This document shows, one piece after another, positions 33,765-42,400 of a DNA stretch of 64,000 nucleotides. Source of the stretch: DUQW01 sp050953805 (GTDB lineage Bacteria; Bacillota_I; Bacilli_A; Acholeplasmatales; Acholeplasmataceae); contig JBMNNE010000002.1 in NCBI GenBank assembly GCA_050953805.1, positions 682,001 through 746,000 on the forward strand, in the 5' to 3' direction. A program made the translations under genes and the position numbers. How positions within the stretch are numbered: position 1 is the stretch's first letter; every line of letters starts with the position of its first letter. The notes beneath the pieces are model-generated. The model was not told where the DNA came from. It made no database searches and worked only from the letters and a program-made list of their open reading frames with translations.

Positions 33765-34925
33765 ATGATTATTGGAATCCCAAAAGAAATACTTAAAGGA
33801 GAAAAAAGAGTTTCTGCTACCCCTCAAACCGTGAAAAAAATGATTCAAGATGGTCATCAGGTTTTTGTGGAAAAAAATGCAGGTGTTAACTCTTTTTATT
33901 TGGACGATGAATATTTAGAAGCGGGAGCTATTGTTTTAGAAGATGTTATCGAATTATATAATAAATCTGAAGTAATACTAAAAGTTAAGGAACCACAAAT
34001 TAATGAAAAAGTTGGCAAACATGAAATTGATATGATGCGCGAGAATGCAATTTTAATAACCTTCTTACACCCAGCTAATCATTACAATCATAAAATGGTA
34101 TTACAGCTTCGAGACAAAGGAATAACTTCATTTACTTTAGACGGTGTTCCACGAATTTCACGAGCTCAATCAATGGACGCACTAAGTTCAATGTCAACAT
34201 GTGCCGGGTATAAAGGGGTCATGATTGCAGCCAATAACTTACCTAAATTCTTACCGATGATAGGTTCAGCAGTTGGTATGATCCGACCAGGAAATGTCTT
34301 TGTCGTTGGTTGTGGCGTTGCTGGGTTAAGAGCGATTGCAACTGCTAAAGGTTTAGGAGCACAAGTATATGCTAGCGATATTCGCCAAGAAGCTGTTGAA
34401 CAAGCCAAGTCATTAGGGGCAAGAATTGTTGAATTAAATATCCCAAATGAAGTGGCTGTATCAAGTGATGGTAAACATGCCAACACATTACCTAAAGAAT
34501 ATTTACTTCAAGAGCGCGAACAAATAAAAGAAGCTGTTAAAAACGCTGATATTATAATTTTATCGGCTTTAGTTTTTGGAAAAGAAGCTCAAGTATTAGT
34601 AACAGAAGAAATGGTTAAATTGATGAAACCAGGAAGTTATATTGTTGATATTTCAATTGATCAAGGAGGAAACTGTGCTTTAACCAAACCAGCAGAAATA
34701 GTTGAGGTTCACGGAGTAAAAATTGATGGAACTAAAAATATTCCAGGTATGATTCCAACTAGTTCAACTTATATGTTTTCTGAAAATATTTATAACTTCT
34801 TTAAATACTTAGTTCGTGATAATAAATTATATTTAGATATGAGTGATGAAATCGTTGCTTCAACGATAGTAACTTATAATTATAAATTGCTTCACGAAGG
34901 CACGATTGAGGCGATGAATGTATGA
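33765..34925 (+). CDS. pntAA: NAD(P) transhydrogenase alpha subunit, nucleotide-binding part
   Basis: Soluble domain I of proton-translocating transhydrogenase, which binds NAD(H). 386 aa. It has the alanine dehydrogenase/PntA fold: MIIGIPKEILKGEKRVSATP at the N-terminus, RISRAQSMDALSSMSTCAGY near 130 (the PNT loop that alanine dehydrogenase lacks), and Rossmann VVGCGVAGLRAIATAKGLGA near 180. Start: ATG at 33765 with AAGGAGGAA at ideal spacing; the TTG at 33759 is too close to that site. It overlaps the next gene by 4 nt. The split alpha subunit layout is common in bacteria. Confidence 0.95.
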   Translation: MIIGIPKEILKGEKRVSATPQTVKKMIQDGHQVFVEKNAGVNSFYLDDEYLEAGAIVLEDVIELYNKSEVILKVKEPQINEKVGKHEIDMMRENAILITFLHPANHYNHKMVLQLRDKGITSFTLDGVPRISRAQSMDALSSMSTCAGYKGVMIAANNLPKFLPMIGSAVGMIRPGNVFVVGCGVAGLRAIATAKGLGAQVYASDIRQEAVEQAKSLGARIVELNIPNEVAVSSDGKHANTLPKEYLLQEREQIKEAVKNADIIILSALVFGKEAQVLVTEEMVKLMKPGSYIVDISIDQGGNCALTKPAEIVEVHGVKIDGTKNIPGMIPTSSTYMFSENIYNFFKYLVRDNKLYLDMSDEIVASTIVTYNYKLLHEGTIEAMNV

Positions 34926-35227
34926 CAGTACTACAAATAATTTTAATTATTGTCTTTATTGTTTCTACAATTATTGGTTATTTTTTAATTAGTCATGTTC
35001 CTAGTTTATTACATACACCACTAATGAGTGGGATGAATGCGTTATCCGGTATTACAATTATTGGAGCGATTATTGCAACAGCAATAGTTACCAAAAATGA
35101 ACATGTTACCCAATTTTTAGGTGGGATTGCAGTTATTGCTGCAGTGATCAATGTATTTGCTGGTTTCGGTGTTACCGACCGCATGTTAGCTATGTTCCAT
35201 GGGGAGATTCGAAAAGATGATAAATGA
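34922..35227 (+). CDS. pntAB: NAD(P) transhydrogenase alpha subunit, membrane part
   Basis: 101 aa with about three to four membrane helices, corresponding to the C-terminal membrane segment of PntA. The MSGMNALSGI motif near residue 35 and GGIAVIAAVINVFAGFGVTDRML near 68 are typical, ending in a short charged tail. It forms the proton channel with PntB. It starts in the ATGA overlap with the first subunit gene and overlaps the next by 11 nt, so all three subunits are likely translated together. Confidence 0.95.
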   Translation: MTVLQIILIIVFIVSTIIGYFLISHVPSLLHTPLMSGMNALSGITIIGAIIATAIVTKNEHVTQFLGGIAVIAAVINVFAGFGVTDRMLAMFHGEIRKDDK

Positions 35228-36587
35228 TCTTACTTATTACATTATATCTGCGATTATTATCATCATAATTCTCGTTGGAATTTCTTTAATGAGTCGTGTC
35301 AAAACAGCCAGACTTGGCAATGGATTAAGTGCAATTGGGGTACTAGCTGCGACCATTACTATTTTATTAAAATATGAACTTATCGAATTATGGCAACTTC
35401 ATATTTATTTTCAAATTGGGATTATTATCGGACTAGTTATGGCATTTAAAGTAAAAATGATTAATATGCCCCAAATGATAGCCTTACTTAATGGTCTGGG
35501 TGGTTTAGCCAGTACAATTGTCGGTGGATTTGCCCTATATCAAATAGGTGCAGAAGCGGATTTATTTTCTATCTTTTCTAGCATATTAGCCATATTAATT
35601 GGTAACATTACTTTTGTTGGTAGCGTTGTAGCGGCCCTTAAACTTCATCGCGTAATTCCACAGCGGCCCTTAAAAGTTAAGTTTTATGGAATTTTTATTA
35701 TATTAAATATATTACTAATGCTAGCAGTATTAGTTGTTAGTTTAGTAGTTAAAAATAACGAGTTAATTGTGCTTCTAGCGGCAATAGTTCTTTCGACAAT
35801 CTTTGGTCTTATCTTTAGCTTATCAATTGGGGGAGCCGATATGCCAATTACGATTAGTCTATTAAATAGTTTATCTGGGGTTGCAGCATCAATTTCAGGA
35901 CTTGCGATTGGAGATCCGCTTTTAGTATCAATAGGAGCGATTGTTGGAGCTTCAGGATTAATTTTAACGAGAATTATGTCTAAGGCGATGAACAAGACAT
36001 TACTTCAAATTATCATGGGTAAAACAACCATATCTCATAAACAACAAGCAATAGATGAACCAAAAGAAGTGTTCGTCCAAACAAAAGATCCGTTTACGAT
36101 CTTTGATGAAGCCAAAGATATAATAATTGTTCCAGGATATGGAATGGCTGTGGCTCAAGCTCAGTTTCTAGTTAAAGATTTGGCTGATTTTATTGTATCA
36201 ATGGGAGGAAAAGTCAGATTTGCAATTCACCCTGTTGCTGGTAGAATGCCGGGGCACATGAATGTTTTACTAGCGGAAGTAGATGTTGATTATGATGATT
36301 TATATGATATGGATATGATTAATGATGACTTTAAAAATACCGATCTAGTAATCGTTATTGGTGCTAATGATGTCATTAATCCAAAAGCGAAAACTGATGA
36401 GAAAACACCACTTTATGGCATGCCAATTTTACATGTTAGTGAGGCAAAAAATATCTTCATTTTTAACTACGATACCAAGCCTGGTTATAGTGGTGTTGAC
36501 AATCCTTTATATAGTAGTGATGTTCACTTATTCCTTGGTGATGCCAAAGATACTTTGAAAAAGTTTTTGAGTCATTATCGAAAATAA
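35217..36587 (+). CDS. pntB: NAD(P) transhydrogenase beta subunit
   Basis: The beta subunit holds about eight or nine membrane helices and the NADP(H)-binding domain III. 456 aa from the ATG at 35217 (GGGGAG ten bases upstream); an in-frame ATG at 35199 lacks such a site. The C-terminal domain has VPGYGMAVAQAQ near 310, AIHPVAGRMPGHMNVLLAE near 345, and VIGANDVINPKAK near 388, all hallmarks of PntB. The enzyme couples hydride transfer NADH to NADP+ with inward proton flow, a likely NADPH source for biosynthesis. A terminator follows. Confidence 0.96.
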   Translation: MINDLTYYIISAIIIIIILVGISLMSRVKTARLGNGLSAIGVLAATITILLKYELIELWQLHIYFQIGIIIGLVMAFKVKMINMPQMIALLNGLGGLASTIVGGFALYQIGAEADLFSIFSSILAILIGNITFVGSVVAALKLHRVIPQRPLKVKFYGIFIILNILLMLAVLVVSLVVKNNELIVLLAAIVLSTIFGLIFSLSIGGADMPITISLLNSLSGVAASISGLAIGDPLLVSIGAIVGASGLILTRIMSKAMNKTLLQIIMGKTTISHKQQAIDEPKEVFVQTKDPFTIFDEAKDIIIVPGYGMAVAQAQFLVKDLADFIVSMGGKVRFAIHPVAGRMPGHMNVLLAEVDVDYDDLYDMDMINDDFKNTDLVIVIGANDVINPKAKTDEKTPLYGMPILHVSEAKNIFIFNYDTKPGYSGVDNPLYSSDVHLFLGDAKDTLKKFLSHYRK

Positions 36588-36608
36588 AAAAATAAGTTAA
36601 TATTTAAG

Positions 36609-36644
36609 AAAAAGACCATCTCGATTTAACGAAATGGTCTTTTT
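36609..36644. terminator. Bidirectional terminator between pntB and rarA
   Basis: AAAAAGACCAT (36609-36619) pairs with ATGGTCTTTTT (36634-36644). The 14-nt centre can fold further (TCG/CGA). T runs lie on both strands. Confidence 0.9.
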
Positions 36645-36651
36645 AACTAAT

Positions 36652-37884
36652 TTACTTGTCTAATTTTTTAATTTTCTCTATCTCTAGATAACGCGTTCTT
36701 AGAGCCTTTTCATAGGGAGTCTCATCTTTTGGAAGATAATATTTTTTATTTTTAATTTTTATAGGCATATAAGTTTGTTCATTAATTGAATTGACATCAT
36801 CATGGGGGTATTTATAGATACTAGGATTTTTTCTAATTGCCTTGTTATCAGCATGTGGAGGAATGACTCCGATGTCAATATTTTCAATATCATCAATTAC
36901 TGAATTGATTGCCATATATGCTGAATTTGATTTGGGGCTTAGCGCCATTTCGATGACGATATTTGCTAGCGGAATTCTTGCTTCTGGAATTCCGATTTTT
37001 TTAGCAACTTCACAAGCAGTAAAAACTTTTGGGGCTAAATTGGGATTAGCTAATCCAATATCCTCATATACGATAACCATCAATCGTCTTGCAATTGATT
37101 CTAAGTCACCTAAAACAATTAATCTTCCTAAATAATGAAGACTTGCGTGGACATCACTTCCGCGGATTGATTTTTGAAGTGCAGATAATAATTCGTAATA
37201 ATTATCTTCTCCTGCATCTAAATCTAAGTTGGGCATTCCCATTACCATCCTGACAATATTTGGTGTTAAATGATCGCCGTCTTGTAAGACTAAACTAGTT
37301 GCTTCTAATAAATTAAGTGCACTTCTAACTTCGTGATTTGAAAATCGAATTATTAAATCAAGGGCCTCATCAGAAATTGAAAATCTAATATCAAGTTCAT
37401 TTTTGCCACGTTCAATGACTTTCTTAATATCGTCGTTTTCTAAATCTTTAACTAAATATAAGTGACATCTTGAACGAATTGCTGGATTAATATTTTGATA
37501 GGGGTTTAATGCGGTTAAACCAATAATGGTAACTTTTCCGGATTCAATAAACGGTAATAAATAGTCTTGAATATCTGTTTTCATTCGGTGAATCTCATCA
37601 ATAATAAGGAGAATATTATGGTATGTAGTGGTATTACAAATATCAATTAATTTACCTTTATTATCAGTGGAAGCGTTAAAAAAATAAGTATCAATTGCTG
37701 ATTTTTCACTAAAAATCTTCGCAATTGTCGTCTTACCTGTTCCTGGGTTACCATGTAAAATAAATGATAAATATTTTCCGGTTTCCAACATTTTAGTTAA
37801 AATCCCGTTTTTGCCAACTAAATGGTCTTGACCGACAACTTCACTAAAATCAGTTGGCCGTAAGCGATAAGCTAATGGTTTCAT
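36652..37884 (-). CDS. rarA: Replication-associated recombination protein RarA (MgsA)
   Basis: An AAA+ ATPase acting at stalled replication forks, related to clamp-loader subunits. 410 aa. N-terminal MKPLAYRLRPTDFSEVVGQ is typical. Walker A HGNPGTGKTT is near 44-53, Walker B LLIIDEIHR near 93, sensor 1 GLTALNPY near 124, and the arginine finger is in PAIRSRCHLY near 138. Start: ATG with GGGTGAT upstream on the minus strand. In Bacillus the equivalent gene lies near hisS-aspS, and here too it is next to the apt-rsh-dtd-hisS-aspS group, divergent from apt. Confidence 0.96.
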   Translation of the reverse strand: MKPLAYRLRPTDFSEVVGQDHLVGKNGILTKMLETGKYLSFILHGNPGTGKTTIAKIFSEKSAIDTYFFNASTDNKGKLIDICNTTTYHNILLIIDEIHRMKTDIQDYLLPFIESGKVTIIGLTALNPYQNINPAIRSRCHLYLVKDLENDDIKKVIERGKNELDIRFSISDEALDLIIRFSNHEVRSALNLLEATSLVLQDGDHLTPNIVRMVMGMPNLDLDAGEDNYYELLSALQKSIRGSDVHASLHYLGRLIVLGDLESIARRLMVIVYEDIGLANPNLAPKVFTACEVAKKIGIPEARIPLANIVIEMALSPKSNSAYMAINSVIDDIENIDIGVIPPHADNKAIRKNPSIYKYPHDDVNSINEQTYMPIKIKNKKYYLPKDETPYEKALRTRYLEIEKIKKLDK

Positions 37885-37985
37885 ACTAAATCACCCGTCT
37901 ATATTATACCCTATAACTTGAATATAAGCAGTAAATAGGGTAAAATATATTATGTATTTTAATTTTAAAAAAGGGAGATAAAACC

Positions 37986-38510
37986 ATGAAAAAACCATTT
38001 GATTTTAAAAATTATATTGCAACCATTCCAGGATTTCCAAAAGAAGGAATATTATTTCGTGATATTACGCCGTTGATGTTAGATGGCGTTGCATTTAAAC
38101 GTGCTGTTAGCGAAATGGTTGAATTTGCTAAAGTTGTTGGAGCCGAGGTAATTGTCGGACCAGAAGCCAGAGGCTTCATTTTTGGTTGTCCAGTTGCGAG
38201 TGAACTAGAAATAGGATTTGCTCCAGTAAGAAAACCAGGTAAACTTCCAAGAGAAGTAATTACGGTTTCTTATGATCTTGAGTATGGTTCTAATGAATTG
38301 TCACTTCATAAAGACGCGGTAAAACCAGGTCAAAGAGTTTTAATTATTGATGATTTATTAGCTACTGGTGGTACTGTTAAAGCGACAGTTGAGTTAGTTA
38401 GAAAATTAGGTGGTCAAGTAGTTGGAGCTGCGTTCTTAATTGAATTAGCAGAATTAAAAGGGAAAGAATTATTAACTGATATTCCAATTTTAACTTTAAT
38501 GACCTATTAG
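37986..38510 (+). CDS. apt: Adenine phosphoribosyltransferase
   Basis: Salvages adenine to AMP with PRPP. The 174-aa protein shows DFKNYIATIPGFPKEGILFRDI at the N-terminus, GPEARGFIFG near 57, and the PRPP loop VLIIDDLLATGGTV near 118-131. Start: ATG with AAAAAGGGAG; a -10-like GGTAAAATA lies about 40 nt upstream. It heads the run with rsh, dtd, hisS and aspS, the same order core as in Bacillus (apt-relA-dtd ... hisS-aspS). Confidence 0.97.
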   Translation: MKKPFDFKNYIATIPGFPKEGILFRDITPLMLDGVAFKRAVSEMVEFAKVVGAEVIVGPEARGFIFGCPVASELEIGFAPVRKPGKLPREVITVSYDLEYGSNELSLHKDAVKPGQRVLIIDDLLATGGTVKATVELVRKLGGQVVGAAFLIELAELKGKELLTDIPILTLMTY

Positions 38511-38525
38511 TAGGGGAGGATGGAT

Positions 38526-40700
38526 ATGGTAGAGAGCCCACCATTGCTTAAAGCTCTTGAAAAAACTTTTTCAACTTATATTAAAAAGGCTGAAGACGTT
38601 GAAATGATACGTAAGGCTTATTTTTGGGCTGAAAAATATCACCTAGGGCAATTAAGAAAAGGCGGCGAACCATATATTACCCATCCAGTTGCAGTTGCAA
38701 CAATTTTAGCAGAATTACATGCTGGACCAGCAACATTATCAGCGGCATTACTACATGACACTGTTGAAGATACTGATCTAACTTTAGATGTTATTGGTAA
38801 AGAGTTTACAAAAGAAATTGCTACACTTGTTGATGGGGTAACTAAGTTAAGTAAACTTCAATTTAAAACGAATGTTAGTCAAGCTGAAAATCAACAAAAA
38901 ATGTTATTAGCAATGGCTAATGATATTCGAGTAGTTTTAATTAAGATTGCTGACCGTTTACATAATTTAAGAACTTTTCAGTTTTTAAGAGAAGACCGCA
39001 GACAAGCAATGGCCGAAGAAACACTAGAAATTTATGCACCATTAGCACATCGCTTGGGAATGTTTAGAATTAAAGCTGAAATGGAAGATACATCGTTAAA
39101 ACAAATCAATCCTGAAATGTATTACTATGTTTCTGGATTAGTTCAAGAACGTAAATCAGAACGAGAAGAAGCTATTAATGGTGTAATTGAAGATATTTCA
39201 AAACTATTATCAGAAAATGGAATGACAAATTTTGATATTAAAGGTCGAATCAAAAATATCCATTCGATTTATAAAAAAATGGTTTATCAAAGACGAGATT
39301 TTGAAGATATCTATGATTTATTAGCGATTCGTATTATTGTTGATAAAGTTGAACAATGTTATCACGCATTAGGATTAATTCACGCTAATTTCACACCGAT
39401 TCCAAAGCGTTTCAAAGATTATATCGCAATGCCTAAACCCAATATGTATCAATCACTTCATACGACCGTATTGGGTAATGATGGTACACTATTTGAAGTT
39501 CAAATTAGAACTCATGAAATGGATGAAATTGCTGAATTAGGGGTTGCTGCTCACTGGGCATATAAAGAAACGAAAGTTTATTCACATGAAAAAGAACAGT
39601 TTGAAATTGCTCAAAAAATGAGATGGTACGCTGACCTTCTTAAAATGACAGCTGAAAGTGCTGATTCATCAGATGCAAGTACTTTTGTGGAAACGGTTAA
39701 AACGGATATTTTATCAGCCAATGTCTATGTCTTTACTCCCCGTGGTGAAGTTAAGGAGTTACCAAGAGGGTCAACACCCATTGACTTTGCCTATTTAATT
39801 CATACTGAAGTTGGCCATACTATGGTTGGAGCGACAATTAATAATAAAATTGCCCCAATCGACCGTGAACTTCAAACTGGCGATATCGTCAGTATTAAAA
39901 CTAACAAAAATTCAAAGCCAAGTGAAGATTGGTTAAAAATAGCTAAATCAAATTCAGCTCGTAACAAAATTAGAGCATATTTAAATACAATTAATCGTGA
40001 TAAGTTAATTGAACAAGGTCAATCAGCAGTTGAACGTGAATGTAATAAAGTTCCGATTGAGATGCCAAATGATGATTTTGTGAAAGAAAACTTCCAAAAA
40101 CAAGGTTTAACTGACGTTACTAGCTTGTATTTAGAAGTTGGAAAAGGATTGATTTCTCCAAAGACAGTCGTGGCAAAGCTCCAAGGAAAAGAAATCGATC
40201 GTGAGAAGTTATTACAACGCCAAATGAAAAAGGCAACCCAACAAATTACGACTCAAAGTGATACAGGAGTTTATGTTGAAGGATTAACTAACCCACAAAT
40301 TAAATTAGCTAATTGTTGTAATCCGGTATATCGTGATTTAATTGTTGGATTTGTCTCTAAAGGTAGTGGCATCGTCGTTCATACTGATGATTGTCCTAAC
40401 CGCCATGGGTTAGATCCAAATCGACTAATAGAAGTTAAATGGGCCGATAATGTAACACGAAAATATGCTACATGGCTTAAAGTATTAGGAGCGGCAAGAC
40501 CGAATATCTTAACCGATATTATTACGGTTATTAATGCTCAAGGCATTTCAATTGCTGAAATGAATGCGAAAACTCCTACTCAATTTGATTTTCAAGTTAG
40601 CATTAAAGTGTTGGTAGATAATTTACACAATTTAATTACCTTAATGTCCAACATTAAAAAAGTTGATGGAGTATATTCAATCAAAAGAGGAGTTAACTAA
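38526..40700 (+). CDS. relA: Bifunctional (p)ppGpp synthetase/hydrolase (Rsh/RelA)
   Basis: The stringent-response enzyme. 724 aa from ATG 38526. The N-terminal HD hydrolase is intact (HPVAVATILAEL near 48 and LLHDTVEDTD near 74). The synthetase domain follows (GRIKNIHSIYKKM near 238, YDLLAIRII near 262, MPKPNMYQSLHT near 300, and GVAAHWAYK near 338). Then come a TGS domain (VYVFTPRGEVKELP near 398) and an ACT domain at the C-terminus. Both activities should work. The ATG at 38520 is within the GGGGAGGA ribosome site, so 38526 (spacing 5) is preferred. The end overlaps dtd (TAATG). Confidence 0.96.
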   Translation: MVESPPLLKALEKTFSTYIKKAEDVEMIRKAYFWAEKYHLGQLRKGGEPYITHPVAVATILAELHAGPATLSAALLHDTVEDTDLTLDVIGKEFTKEIATLVDGVTKLSKLQFKTNVSQAENQQKMLLAMANDIRVVLIKIADRLHNLRTFQFLREDRRQAMAEETLEIYAPLAHRLGMFRIKAEMEDTSLKQINPEMYYYVSGLVQERKSEREEAINGVIEDISKLLSENGMTNFDIKGRIKNIHSIYKKMVYQRRDFEDIYDLLAIRIIVDKVEQCYHALGLIHANFTPIPKRFKDYIAMPKPNMYQSLHTTVLGNDGTLFEVQIRTHEMDEIAELGVAAHWAYKETKVYSHEKEQFEIAQKMRWYADLLKMTAESADSSDASTFVETVKTDILSANVYVFTPRGEVKELPRGSTPIDFAYLIHTEVGHTMVGATINNKIAPIDRELQTGDIVSIKTNKNSKPSEDWLKIAKSNSARNKIRAYLNTINRDKLIEQGQSAVERECNKVPIEMPNDDFVKENFQKQGLTDVTSLYLEVGKGLISPKTVVAKLQGKEIDREKLLQRQMKKATQQITTQSDTGVYVEGLTNPQIKLANCCNPVYRDLIVGFVSKGSGIVVHTDDCPNRHGLDPNRLIEVKWADNVTRKYATWLKVLGAARPNILTDIITVINAQGISIAEMNAKTPTQFDFQVSIKVLVDNLHNLITLMSNIKKVDGVYSIKRGVN

Positions 40701-41143
40701 TGCGTTTAATAGTCCAAAGAGTTAGTGAAGCTAGCGTTTCAATTGATCATCAAATTCATGCTCAAATCGGGCAAGGATATTTAATTTATGTTGGTATTAC
40801 TAATACTGATACGGTTGAAGAAGTTGAAAAGTTAGCATATAAAATATCTGGTTTAAGAATATTTGAAGATGAGCAGGGAAAAATGAATCTTAACATTGAT
40901 TCAGTAAATGGAGAAATTCTTGTAGTTTCTCAATTTACACTATATGCCGATATGAAAAGAGGACATCGCCCTTCGTTTACCAAGGCCGCTGATCCTCATC
41001 ATGCCATTCCATTATATGAGAAATTTATTTCTCTATTAAGTGAAAAACATCAAGTTCAAGCGGGAGTGTTTGGTGCGAATATGCAAATTCATTCAGTTAA
41101 TTCTGGACCAGTAACAATTATATATGATACGGAGGATTTATAA
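40700..41143 (+). CDS. dtd: D-aminoacyl-tRNA deacylase
   Basis: Hydrolyses D-amino acids (and Gly) wrongly attached to tRNA. 147 aa. It shows MRLIVQRVSEASVSID at the start, the catalytic SQFTLYAD near 78-85 and the Gly-cisPro motif in NSGPVTIIYDTE near the C-terminus. It is joined by one-base overlaps (TAATG) to rsh upstream and hisS downstream, in the order known from Bacillus. Confidence 0.97.
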   Translation: MRLIVQRVSEASVSIDHQIHAQIGQGYLIYVGITNTDTVEEVEKLAYKISGLRIFEDEQGKMNLNIDSVNGEILVVSQFTLYADMKRGHRPSFTKAADPHHAIPLYEKFISLLSEKHQVQAGVFGANMQIHSVNSGPVTIIYDTEDL

Positions 41144-42399
41144 TGAATTATAAAGTTAAAGGAACCTATGATTTATTACCAGAAGATTCAATTAAATGGC
41201 AATATGTTGAAACGAAACTAAAAGAAATTTTTGCCAAATATAATTATAAAGAAATTAGAACTCCGATTATGGAATATTCAGAGGTTTTTCATCGAGAAGG
41301 TGAATTTTCTGATATGGTTCAAAAAGAAACCTATAATTTTTTAGATAAAGGAAACCGAAGAATTACTTTACGCCCTGAAGCGACAGCGGGAATTATGCGT
41401 TCCGTAATTGAAAATAAAAGTTATGCTCAAAATGATGTTTTAAAATATTTTTATATTGGACCAAATTATCGTTACGAACGCCCCCAAAAAGGTAGGTTTA
41501 GAGAGTTTTATCAATTTGGAGTCGAAGCGATTGGCTTAAAGAGTCCTTTTTTAGATGGCGAGGTTATTATGCTTGCCAGTGATATTATTAATGAATTTGG
41601 ATTAAAAGGCGTTTTAATCAAATTAAATTCATTAGGCGATAATGAATCACGAAAAAAATATCAAGAAGCGTTAAAAACTTATTTTGAAAATAAAAAAGAT
41701 TTACTCTGTCAAGATTGTCAAACGAGACTTGAAGTTAATCCATTAAGAATTTTGGATTGTAAAATTGATGGTCCTAAAGAAGTAGTGCAAAAGGCACCAC
41801 ATTCAATTAATTTTTTAACTGAAGAATCAAAAAAACATTTAATGACAGTCTTAAAAGTGTTAGATCAAAATAATATTAACTATGAAGTGGATACTCATTT
41901 AGTAAGGGGCATTGATTACTATTCAGAAATAGTTTTTGAAATTCATGCTCAAATCGCTGATTTTGGTAATGCCAACACCCTTGGTGGTGGCGGTGGCTAT
42001 GATAATTTATCCAATGATTTAGGTGGTCCCAAATTATCTGGCATCGGTTTTTCATTTGGAATGGAGCGCTTCGTTGAGGCCCTGGAAGTGAGTGGGGTAA
42101 TGCCTGAGTTAAACTATAATTTGGATGCTTACATCATCACTTTTGATGAAGATTTTAATCAATATGCTGCTAAAGTCTTAAAGAAATTAAGAGATCATAA
42201 TTTTGTTGCAGAAATGGATTATGACACTAAATCAATGAAATCGAAAATGAAAAAAGCTCTTAAATTAGATCCAAAATATTTAGTTTTTATTGGTGAAGAT
42301 GAAATTAACCATAACTTATTAACAGTTAAAGATACTTTAACTCAAGATCAAAATACGATTCAGTTAGATGAATTTTTACAACTGCTAGGAGGAAAGTAA
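41143..42399 (+). CDS. hisS: Histidyl-tRNA synthetase
   Basis: A class II synthetase of 418 aa. It shows KVKGTYDLLPEDSIKW at 4-19, motif 1 IRTPIMEYSEVFHREGEF near 39, and motif 2 NYRYERPQKGRFREFYQFG near 108. The histidine-specific LVRGIDYYSEIVFE is near 252 and motif 3 GGGGGYDNL...GIGFSFGMER near 280-305, followed by the C-terminal anticodon domain. Start: ATG after ACGGAGGATT, overlapping the stop of dtd. No T-box leader. One nucleotide separates it from aspS. Confidence 0.98.
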   Translation: MNYKVKGTYDLLPEDSIKWQYVETKLKEIFAKYNYKEIRTPIMEYSEVFHREGEFSDMVQKETYNFLDKGNRRITLRPEATAGIMRSVIENKSYAQNDVLKYFYIGPNYRYERPQKGRFREFYQFGVEAIGLKSPFLDGEVIMLASDIINEFGLKGVLIKLNSLGDNESRKKYQEALKTYFENKKDLLCQDCQTRLEVNPLRILDCKIDGPKEVVQKAPHSINFLTEESKKHLMTVLKVLDQNNINYEVDTHLVRGIDYYSEIVFEIHAQIADFGNANTLGGGGGYDNLSNDLGGPKLSGIGFSFGMERFVEALEVSGVMPELNYNLDAYIITFDEDFNQYAAKVLKKLRDHNFVAEMDYDTKSMKSKMKKALKLDPKYLVFIGEDEINHNLLTVKDTLTQDQNTIQLDEFLQLLGGK

Positions 42400-42400
42400 A

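Noticed and set aside
33765..34925. Alanine dehydrogenase
   Set aside because: Similar fold, but the RISRAQSMDALSS loop and the adjacent membrane subunits identify transhydrogenase.
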